Source: Roseospira navarrensis | Lineage (GTDB): Bacteria > Pseudomonadota > Alphaproteobacteria > Rhodospirillales > Rhodospirillaceae | Length of the DNA: 33,913 bases | Direction of reading: 5' to 3' | Assembly: GCF_009601025.1 (NCBI RefSeq) | Contig: NZ_WIVE01000044.1 | Coordinates: 1 to 33,913, forward strand | Shown here: piece after piece, positions 17,670 to 23,802 of the stretch | Position numbering within the stretch: the first letter of the stretch is position 1 | Layout of the letters: every line of letters starts with the position of its first letter | The notes under the pieces: model-generated | The model's database searches: none | Seen by the model: the letters and a program-made list of their open reading frames with translations, nothing else | Told to the model about the DNA's origin: nothing | Made by a program: the position numbers and the translations under genes

Positions 17670-18389
17670 ATGGGCGACAGCTTCCCCTTCCTCGACATCA
17701 TCTTCTTCGCCATGATCGCGGCGTTCCTGGTGCTGCGTCTGCGCAGCGTTCTGGGCAAGCGCACGGGCAACGAGAAGCCGCGCCGTACGCCCTTCGACGC
17801 GCAGGCGAACCAGCGCGAGGCGCGGGACGACAACGTCATCGACCTGCCCGGCCGTCGCGACGGTCAGGCGGACGAGGCCGGCGACGACTCGGCCACGCCC
17901 ATCCCGCGGGGCGCCGGCTTTGATCGGTCCGCCATGCCGGGCCTTGAGGCCATCCGCGGCGTGGATCGCGACTTCGACCCCGAGGCCTTCCTGGGCGGCG
18001 CCCGCTCGGCCTTCGAAATGATCGTGGAGGCCTTCGCCCGGGGCGAAAAGGACACCCTGCGTCCGCTGCTGGCGGATGCCGTCTACGACGGCTTCGCCAG
18101 CGCCATCGACGAGCGGGAGTCCGCCGGCGAGTCCATGGAGACCGAACTGCTCGGCTTCAAGAAGATCGCCATCGTCGAGGCCGGGGTGGAAGACCGCACG
18201 GCCGCCGTGACCGTCCGCTTCGAGACCGATCAGGTCAACGTGGTGCGCGACGGCGACGGCAAGGTGGTGGACGGCGATCCGGACCACATCGCCCGGGTCA
18301 CCGACATCTGGACCTTCGCCCGCGATACCGGGTCCCGCGATCCCAACTGGGCGCTGGTGGCCACCCGCACCCCAGACGACGACGACTGA
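17670..18389 (+). CDS. Tim44-domain inner-membrane protein
   Basis: The 239-residue protein starts MGDSFPFLDIIFFAMIAAFL, an N-terminal membrane anchor (about residues 5-25) typical of alphaproteobacterial Tim44/TimA-like proteins. A charged, disordered linker follows, and then the Tim44-like domain from about residue 95 (FDPEAFLGGARSAFEMIVEA, DTLRPLLADAVYDGFASAID, and a C-terminal VTDIWTFARDTGSRDPNWAL). It probably faces the periplasm or acts at the membrane in envelope assembly; a direct transport role as in mitochondria is not established. The ATG at 17670 is the first that gives the family start. mltA follows after 10 bases, so the two are very likely co-transcribed. Confidence 0.9.
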   Translation: MGDSFPFLDIIFFAMIAAFLVLRLRSVLGKRTGNEKPRRTPFDAQANQREARDDNVIDLPGRRDGQADEAGDDSATPIPRGAGFDRSAMPGLEAIRGVDRDFDPEAFLGGARSAFEMIVEAFARGEKDTLRPLLADAVYDGFASAIDERESAGESMETELLGFKKIAIVEAGVEDRTAAVTVRFETDQVNVVRDGDGKVVDGDPDHIARVTDIWTFARDTGSRDPNWALVATRTPDDDD

Positions 18390-18399
18390 GCCGCGGGCG

Positions 18400-19920
18400 A
18401 TGGACTGGCGCAGGGTTCTCGCCCCCGGTGCCCGCGTCCGCGATGCCCTGCGCCGCTCCGCCGGGGCCGGCGCGCACCTGAAGGCCCTCAAGGCCAGCGT
18501 TGTCGGCGGCCTCGCCCAGGCCCGGCAGGCCGCGCCCGGTGTCGTAACAGGCGTTGTGACCGGCGCCAGGGCGCGATTGTCCCGGCCGGCGTCCCTGCGA
18601 CCCTCCCGCCTTGATCCCGACCGACTGAAGAGCCTCTCTCCCGGCGCGCTGTCCCGTCCCATCGGGCGAACCGCGCGGCGGCTGTCGCGCAAGACCCGCG
18701 TGCGGTCGGAACGCCTGCTGCGCGCCTGGGAACGCAGACCGGCCGGGCTGCGTCGGCGCGTCTCGGTCGGTGTCGGTGTGACCGTGGCGGTCGGCCTGGG
18801 CGCCGTCGCGCTGTCCTGCGTGCCGCGCGTGCCGCCGCCGCCCGAGCCCCGCTATACCCCCATCAGCCTGCAGGCCCTGCCCGGCTGGCATACCGACGCC
18901 GTGGCCGAGGCGCGGCCGGCCCTGGAGCGGTCCTGTGACAAGCTGACCCAGCTTCCGGCCGACCGGCCGATGGCGATCCAGGGTCATCCGGCGCTGGTCG
19001 CCGTCACCCGCCGCGTGGGCGACTGGCAGGCGGCCTGCAACGCGCTGGCCACGGTGCCCCGGGGGGAGCCCAAGGCGTTCCGGGACTACCTGCTCCGCAC
19101 CTTCGAGGCCCACGCCGTGGTCAGCACGGACCGCGACGCGGACGGCCTGTTCACCGGCTATTACGAAGCCCACATCGAGGCCGCGCGCAGCCGGGGCGGG
19201 GCCTATCAAATTCCGGTGCACGGCCCGCCCACGGACCTGGTGATGGAGTCCGGCCAGGGCCGCATGCGGGTGGACGGACACCTGGCGCCCTACCACGACC
19301 GCGCGGCCATCGAGGACGGCGCCATCGCCCGCGTCGCCCCCGTGCTGTTCTGGGCCAAGGACCCGGTGGACCTGCACATTCTGCATATTCAGGGGTCGGG
19401 GCAGGTGACCCTGCCCGACGGCACCCGCACCCGCATCGGCTATGCCGCCAACAACGGCCAGACGTTCGTGGGCATCGGGCGGCTGGTGCGCGAACGCGGG
19501 CTGGCCGACGGGTCCTCGATGCCGGCGATCCGGGCGTGGCTGCGCGAGAACCCGGCGCAGGGTCAGGCCCTGATGCGCGAGAACCCGCGCTACATCTTTT
19601 TCCGCGAGATCGCCGGGGACGGCCCCATCGGCGCGCTGGGGGTGCCGCTCACGCCGCTGCGCAGTCTGGCGGTGGACCCCCGGTTCGTGCCGCTGGGCGG
19701 GCTGGTGTGGCTGGAGACCACCGACCCGGACGGCCTGCCGCTGCGCCGGCTGATGGCCGCCCAGGACGTGGGTTCGGCCATCAAGGGCATCAACCGGGGC
19801 GATGTGTTCTGGGGCAGCGGCGAGGCCGCGTTCGAGAAGGCCGGCCGCATGGCCAGCCCGGGCCGCACCTACCTGCTGGTGCCCCGCGCCGAAACGGCTC
19901 CCGATCCGCTGATGATGTGA
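18400..19920 (+). CDS. mltA: MltA, lytic murein transglycosylase A, with basic N-terminal extension
   Basis: MltA cleaves peptidoglycan glycan strands to 1,6-anhydromuropeptides. The catalytic region begins near residue 155 and contains FTGYYEAHIEAARSRGGAYQ, the MltA domain, and VLFWAKDPVDLHILHIQGSG. The C-terminal 3D domain has the conserved Asp in AAQDVGSAIKGINRGDVFWG. A hydrophobic segment at residues 121-140 ends in ALSC at Cys140, which could be a membrane anchor or an imperfect lipobox. The preceding 120 residues are strongly basic and Ala-rich, much longer than the usual n-region. A GTG at 18700 would give a normal short n-region, but neither start has a clear ribosome-binding site. 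It forms a probable operon with the Tim44-like gene. Confidence 0.9.
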   Translation: MDWRRVLAPGARVRDALRRSAGAGAHLKALKASVVGGLAQARQAAPGVVTGVVTGARARLSRPASLRPSRLDPDRLKSLSPGALSRPIGRTARRLSRKTRVRSERLLRAWERRPAGLRRRVSVGVGVTVAVGLGAVALSCVPRVPPPPEPRYTPISLQALPGWHTDAVAEARPALERSCDKLTQLPADRPMAIQGHPALVAVTRRVGDWQAACNALATVPRGEPKAFRDYLLRTFEAHAVVSTDRDADGLFTGYYEAHIEAARSRGGAYQIPVHGPPTDLVMESGQGRMRVDGHLAPYHDRAAIEDGAIARVAPVLFWAKDPVDLHILHIQGSGQVTLPDGTRTRIGYAANNGQTFVGIGRLVRERGLADGSSMPAIRAWLRENPAQGQALMRENPRYIFFREIAGDGPIGALGVPLTPLRSLAVDPRFVPLGGLVWLETTDPDGLPLRRLMAAQDVGSAIKGINRGDVFWGSGEAAFEKAGRMASPGRTYLLVPRAETAPDPLMM

Positions 19921-19991
19921 GGGGCGCCGGGTCTCAGGATCAGGCCGTCGGGCGGCTTCGCGCCACAGGCGCACGCCGCCGCGACACCCCA

Positions 19992-20039
19992 GCATCCGGC
20001 GGATTGCCCCGTGTCGCGGGGCGACTCCACCCTACGGGC
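19992..20039 (+). repeat. Dispersed palindromic repeat family C, copy 1
   Basis: The sequence GCATCCGGCGGATTGCCCCG followed by TGTCGCGGGGCGACTCCACCCTACGGG matches 22658-22703 and, on the other strand, 32248-32286. The centre GCCCCG...CGGGGC forms a hairpin. It lies in the 320-bp gap between mltA and the convergent gene at 20241. That gap also holds the hairpin GGCCGGG/CCCGGCC with an AT-rich loop at 20046-20068, family B copy 2, and a terminator. No gene is seen. Confidence 0.72.
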
Positions 20040-20122
20040 TTCAAAGGCCGGGCAGTATTATCCCGGCCGATGATGAGGATGACTCCTTCGACACAGGGTC
20101 GCTGCGACGACCTGTCAGAATC

Positions 20123-20202
20123 AGTCTTTGTTTTTGTCGCCGCAGCGCCTCTTTGGGGCGCGCGGCTCCGCCACTTCGCGGCGCCGGCCCAGTCGGGCCG
20201 GC
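20123..20202 (+). repeat. Dispersed repeat family B, copy 2
   Basis: AGTCTTTGTTTTTGTCGCCG continuing CAGCGCC...GGGGCGCGCGGCTCCGCC...CTTCGCGGCGCCGG matches the reverse complement of 3957-4031 over its whole length with scattered changes. It lies between convergent genes. Confidence 0.75.
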
Positions 20203-20238
20203 CGGCCGACGAAAAGGATGAACCTTTCCGTCGGCCGG
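20202..20238. terminator. Strong 16-bp hairpin after the Sel1-like gene
   Basis: CCGGCCGACGAAAAGG (20202-20217) pairs with CCTTTCCGTCGGCCGG (20223-20238) with one mismatch and a 5-base loop. It starts 2 bases past the TAA stop of the minus-strand gene and lies between convergent genes, so it is a good bidirectional terminator candidate, although no long T-tract is attached. Confidence 0.65.
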
Positions 20239-20240
20239 TA

Positions 20241-21647
20241 TTACGGGCCCTCCCGCACGAACGCGTCCAGGTTGGACAGGATGGTCTGCATCGCCGGATC
20301 ATTGCAGTCGAAGGTCCGCACGAGCGCCAGAGCATCCATGCCGCCGGCCTCCCGCAGGGTTTCGACGGTCGCTTCACCCTCCACGATGGGAGCCATGATG
20401 CCTCTGGGATCTCCGGAGGCGACTCCAGGGTCCTGCATGATGCCCTCAAGGACGCTCATCATGCCGCCCAGGCCGGCCATGGGATCGGTGGTGGTCAACG
20501 CCCGTCTTTCCAGGGCGGGGATGATGCCCGCCCGCATGCTTCCGGGGCACCCCATGCCGTGGTAGGGGTTTCTCATCTGCTCCACAAAGGTTGTGAAGTA
20601 GTGGATCAGGGTCAGCGGCGCGCCATGCTCCTCCATCATCAGGCCGGAGCGGGCCGACCAGAACGCATCCTTGTCGCCCTGATGCAGCGCCCTGATGAGG
20701 TCGGGCCGGTTGAAGCGGTCATAGTCCAGGGCGGTCGCCGCTTGCGAGGCCTCCAGGATCTCGGTGGACGGCGCGAACCCGGCCGCGGCCGCCTGCTGAT
20801 GGAGGCCCTGGGCCAGTTCCGGGTCCGGTTCGAGGCCGCCGGCCCCCTGCGCGACCAGTTCCGCGAGATAGCCCTTGGCGGCGGCGTGGTCCTGGTCAGC
20901 CGCCTCGATCAGGGGGGCGACGGCGTCCTGGGTATAACCGCCGAGCAGCAGCACGCGCCCCAACTGGAACAGCAGGCGCGGCGCCTGTTCACCCCCGGCG
21001 ACGGCCTCGTAGCAGGCATCGTAGGCGGCCTGGACGTCCACCGACTCCGCCGGGACGCCCGGTCCGGCCCGTTGTGGGTCATCGGGATCGCCGGCCAGCG
21101 CGTCGCAGTCGTCGGCCCGCGCCCGCGCCGTTTCAGCATCAATGGCGCCACCCGTCATCAGGCCGCCCACATAGGCCTGCCAGTCGGCGACCGTGATGGG
21201 CGGCTGGCTGTTGGCGTCGCCCAGCGCCTGACCGACCAGCATGGTCTGGTTGGGCAGGGCCTCCACCATGTCCAGGGTGACGTGGATGAAGGCGCCGGAG
21301 CCCTCCAGGATCTTCATGCGGGTGCGGCCGTCGTCCAGGGACTCGACCGACGTGACCTCGTGGCCGTTGGCGGCCAGGTCGCACACGAAGCGGTCCAGAC
21401 GCTCCGACCCGTCCGGGCCGAGGATGGGGAGCCCGCCCTGCGCGGGAGTCACGCCGGCGCGCTCCAGCGCCGAGCGACAGGCCTGCTCCGGGTTGCCGTC
21501 GGCTTGCACCTTCCACAGCAGGGACGGCGCGCCGGACAGGGCGGGGCCGGGCAGAGTCCGGGACGCGGGGCCGCTTGCCGCGATGCCGCTGGCGGTCAGC
21601 GCCAGGGTCCCGGTCAGAACAGAAGCGAAAAGCAACGCGCGGGTCAT
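20241..21647 (-). CDS. Secreted Sel1/TPR-like protein of unknown function
   Basis: The 468-residue protein starts with a signal peptide (MTRALLFASVLTGTLALTAS, likely cut after GIAA or nearby). I do not recognise the family. The first half has a small alpha/beta region with four Cys. From about residue 205 helical repeats appear (PRLLFQLGRVLLLGGYTQDA, then DHAAAKGYLAELVAQGA and ELAQGLHQQAAAAGF) that resemble Sel1/TPR units. Such repeats usually bind proteins, so an envelope scaffold is a reasonable guess. The C-terminal 150 residues contain HYFTTFVEQMRNPYHGMGC and may be a separate domain. It follows the Pro-rich secreted gene after 36 bases, so they are likely one operon. Confidence 0.7.
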   Translation of the reverse strand: MTRALLFASVLTGTLALTASGIAASGPASRTLPGPALSGAPSLLWKVQADGNPEQACRSALERAGVTPAQGGLPILGPDGSERLDRFVCDLAANGHEVTSVESLDDGRTRMKILEGSGAFIHVTLDMVEALPNQTMLVGQALGDANSQPPITVADWQAYVGGLMTGGAIDAETARARADDCDALAGDPDDPQRAGPGVPAESVDVQAAYDACYEAVAGGEQAPRLLFQLGRVLLLGGYTQDAVAPLIEAADQDHAAAKGYLAELVAQGAGGLEPDPELAQGLHQQAAAAGFAPSTEILEASQAATALDYDRFNRPDLIRALHQGDKDAFWSARSGLMMEEHGAPLTLIHYFTTFVEQMRNPYHGMGCPGSMRAGIIPALERRALTTTDPMAGLGGMMSVLEGIMQDPGVASGDPRGIMAPIVEGEATVETLREAGGMDALALVRTFDCNDPAMQTILSNLDAFVREGP

Positions 21648-21683
21648 GGGTCTGTGTCTCCGTCTGTGGGTCGCCGGATGGCG

Positions 21684-22415
21684 CTAGTTCGCGCCGGAGC
21701 TGCGGTTGAAGATGTCCCTGAGTCTCTCGTGAGGCGGCCGGTTGCCTGGACCTCCAGGCCTGAGGCCCTGCGCCGCCGGCTTGAAGTGAGATCCCAACAC
21801 CCCATGCGGCGGATTGACGATGCTGAGATTCTTGATGGGGCGCGGCTCGCTGGCCGCCGGCCGGCCGGGCCCCGTGCGCCCGGGGGGCATGGCGGCCCGC
21901 CGCAGGGCATCCATGCGCTGCTGGAACGCCGTCCGGTCCGCGCTTCGAGCGATCACGCCCCGTGGCCGGAGCTGGGGGACGGGCCGGGGCTGCGTCCACC
22001 ATCGCAGGGCCTGACCGCGCGTGGTTCCGGGGCCGCCCCATCGCGGCGGTTGCGGCCGGGTCACGCCCGGGCGAGTGATTGGCGGACGGGTCTGCACGCG
22101 GGGCAGGGTGGCCGGCGGGCGGTTGGGCGGGCGCATGGGTGCGGCTTGCCGGTTGAACTGGCTGCTCAACTGGCCCGGACGCGGCGGCGGCGGGCGGGAC
22201 TGCGCCAGGGCCGGCGATGGCCCGGCGACCAGGCCCAGGATCGCTGACGACGCGGGGTGCGGGGCGTCCGGGTCGGTCATCGGGGCCACCCCGCCGCCGA
22301 GGAACACCCAAAGCGCGACGACGGCAGCAAGAGCCGGAGGGAGGGCGGTGCGGGCCCGGACACGTCCAAACGCGGCGGCAACGGCGTCAAGCCCAGAGGG
22401 TCGTGCATGCTCCAT
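21684..22415 (-). CDS. Pro/Arg-rich membrane-anchored or secreted protein, unknown
   Basis: The 243-residue protein has no family that I recognise. From the ATG at 22415 (GGGAG about 10 bases upstream) there is a basic N-terminus, then a hydrophobic segment around residues 27-48 (LPPALAAVVALWVFLGGGVA) and a possible cleavage at SPALAQS near residue 72. The rest is low-complexity Pro/Arg/Gly (RPPPPRPGQLSSQFNRQ, PPITRPGVTRPQPPRWGG). A TTG at 22475 extends the frame by 20 residues. The codon pattern and its place 36 bases before the Sel1-like gene support expression as an operon. Such disordered proteins often sit at the cell envelope, but nothing here shows a function. Confidence 0.55.
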   Translation of the reverse strand: MEHARPSGLDAVAAAFGRVRARTALPPALAAVVALWVFLGGGVAPMTDPDAPHPASSAILGLVAGPSPALAQSRPPPPRPGQLSSQFNRQAAPMRPPNRPPATLPRVQTRPPITRPGVTRPQPPRWGGPGTTRGQALRWWTQPRPVPQLRPRGVIARSADRTAFQQRMDALRRAAMPPGRTGPGRPAASEPRPIKNLSIVNPPHGVLGSHFKPAAQGLRPGGPGNRPPHERLRDIFNRSSGAN

Positions 22416-22442
22416 GAGACACGGGCTCCCGGTGACTGCGAG

Positions 22443-22466
22443 TAGAGGTACAATAACGCCTCTATA
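22443..22466. promoter_or_regulatory. TAGAGG/CCTCTATA inverted repeat upstream of the Pro-rich gene
   Basis: TAGAGG (22443-22448) faces CCTCTA (22459-22464) across an AT-rich 10-base loop, in otherwise GC-rich DNA. CCTCTATA also occurs in the perfect hairpin at 32387-32407. It lies about 30 bases before the likely start of the minus-strand gene and could be an operator. Confidence 0.35.
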
Positions 22467-22657
22467 GCAATTCAAGGACGAGTTCTCAATGCGTCTGGTC
22501 GTGGGGCGTGTGGCCGTGGGATGGTCCGTGGAGGGCGCGCGCCTTACCGTCCGGGCCGGCCGGCCCGTCGCGCTTCAGTGAAGGACCGTAGAGCGGGTTC
22601 GCCCCGCCCGTACCCCGCATGGAGACGCGGCGGGGGCAGCCCGCCGGGAGCGGGACC

Positions 22658-22703
22658 GCATCCGGCGGATGGCCCCGCGGCGCGGAGCGACTCCGCCCTA
22701 CGG
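22658..22703 (+). repeat. Dispersed palindromic repeat family C, copy 2
   Basis: GCATCCGGCGGATGGCCCCG then CGGCGCGGAGCGACTCCGCCCTACGG matches 19992-20039 and the complement of 32248-32286. It lies in the gap between the coiled-coil gene (which ends at 22742) and the Pro-rich gene. Confidence 0.72.
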
Positions 22704-22741
22704 CCTGACGATACGAAGGGTTGGAGTGAAGCGGCGGCGCC

Positions 22742-23290
22742 TCAGGACAGCCAGCCCTGGATCACCGGGATCAGCGCAATCCCGGCCACCAGAAGCGTCA
22801 CGAAGGCCAGCGAGACCCCCATGAACGTCGTCGTCATGGTCCAGGTGGACGGCATCCGGGCAAGCTGGCCCTGAATGTCGGCCTGCGAGACCTCGACGGA
22901 TTTCAGGTTCCCGGCCATGGCCTTCATGTCGGTCCGGAAGGCTTCGGTCTGGGCCGCCATGTCGGTCCGAAAATCGCTGGCCAGGGCGCGCATGTCGGCG
23001 CGCAACCCTTCGGATGCTGCGCTCTGTTCTGTCCGCAGGTCGGCGATCATCGCCCGCATGTCGGCGCGCAACTCGGACTGCTGGTCAGCCATCAATTCAA
23101 CCTTGACCGTGATCGCATCGACTTTGCTCTCGATGCGGCCGGTCCGCTCTTCCAGGATCTGAACGCGCTGTTCCAGCATGGGCGGCTCACCTCCGCCCCC
23201 ATCATCCGATGGCGGCCCACCGCCGGCAAGGCCGGATACACGGCCGCCTTCGACAACATCCCGGAGCCAAAGAGGGGAGGTTTCAGGCAT
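22742..23290 (-). CDS. Coiled-coil protein with C-terminal membrane anchor
   Basis: The 182-residue protein has a Gly/Asp/Pro-rich head (residues 1-36), a long coiled coil (about 38-145) and one membrane helix near the C-terminus (about 152-178, FMGVSLAFVTLLVAGIALIP). Within the coil a motif recurs three times: LRADMRAMIADL, LRADMRALASDF and FRTDMKAMAGNL, an internal repeat of about 15-30 residues. This tail-anchored layout recalls small bacterial coiled-coil proteins, some of phage origin, but I do not recognise the family. Its ATG lies inside the end of the upstream zinc-ribbon gene (8-base overlap), so the two are translationally coupled. Confidence 0.72.
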   Translation of the reverse strand: MPETSPLWLRDVVEGGRVSGLAGGGPPSDDGGGGEPPMLEQRVQILEERTGRIESKVDAITVKVELMADQQSELRADMRAMIADLRTEQSAASEGLRADMRALASDFRTDMAAQTEAFRTDMKAMAGNLKSVEVSQADIQGQLARMPSTWTMTTTFMGVSLAFVTLLVAGIALIPVIQGWLS

Positions 23291-23636
23291 CTTGCTCTCT
23301 CTTCACCCAATCCCAAATCCGGTCCAGCGCATAAGTATCCATTTTTCCGCAATTCGCGCAGAGGACCGCAAGCAGTCTAATTCTGTAGCGGGATCTTCCG
23401 TTCCCAGTGCCAATTGAAGAATATTGGCGGTCCCCGACGGGAAGAAACGTTCGAACGATATGGACTTGGTCAGGTGTGCTTTCAGGTGGGCTCAAGTCGA
23501 GCCTCGTTTGGAACGAGTCTTCTTCGAGAAGAATTGGCTCCTCCGCTGTCCGGCACGACGGACACACCTCCCGCTTCGCCACCTCTTTCAGGAAGCGCTG
23601 GACATCGTCGGCGGTCACATCGGGGTCAGACATGGG
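23283..23636 (-). CDS. Small four-cysteine zinc-ribbon-like protein
   Basis: From the ATG at 23636 the protein has 117 residues. CPSC at residues 24-27 and CANC at residues 92-95 form two knuckles expected to bind one zinc ion, with about 65 residues between them. I do not recognise the family. The spacing recalls zinc ribbons with an inserted domain. No signal peptide is present, so it should be cytoplasmic. An ATG at 23657 adds seven residues but would leave only about 10 bases after the predicted transcription start. Local GC content is lower than in the surroundings, hinting at transfer. It overlaps the coiled-coil gene by 8 bases. Confidence 0.68.
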   Translation of the reverse strand, partial: PMSDPDVTADDVQRFLKEVAKREVCPSCRTAEEPILLEEDSFQTRLDLSPPESTPDQVHIVRTFLPVGDRQYSSIGTGNGRSRYRIRLLAVLCANCGKMDTYALDRIWDWVKREQDA

Positions 23637-23674
23637 TTTGTTCGCATATGGCAGCATGAACGCGGATTCAACAT

Positions 23675-23704
23675 ATCATATGTAGCCGGTAATATTCTGC
23701 GCAA
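23675..23704 (-). promoter_or_regulatory. Possible sigma-70 promoter of the zinc-ribbon/coiled-coil pair
   Basis: On the minus strand TTGCGC (23699-23704) is followed after 18 bases by TATGAT (23675-23680), five of six matching the -10 consensus. The region is markedly AT-rich for this window and lies just upstream of the zinc-ribbon gene. Confidence 0.45.
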
Positions 23705-23802
23705 CACATTGTAAGCGAACCTGCTGCCCCCCATTGACCCCACCGCCACATCACGCTTCAGTGGGCCCCGTTCCGCGCGCGCACAGGACAGGACCCGCCC
23801 CG

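Noticed and set aside
19536-22247. A 903-codon plus-strand frame covering the end of mltA and the minus-strand secreted pair
   Set aside because: It begins inside mltA in another frame, crosses two repeat elements and runs opposite genes with signal peptides. This is high-GC frame openness.
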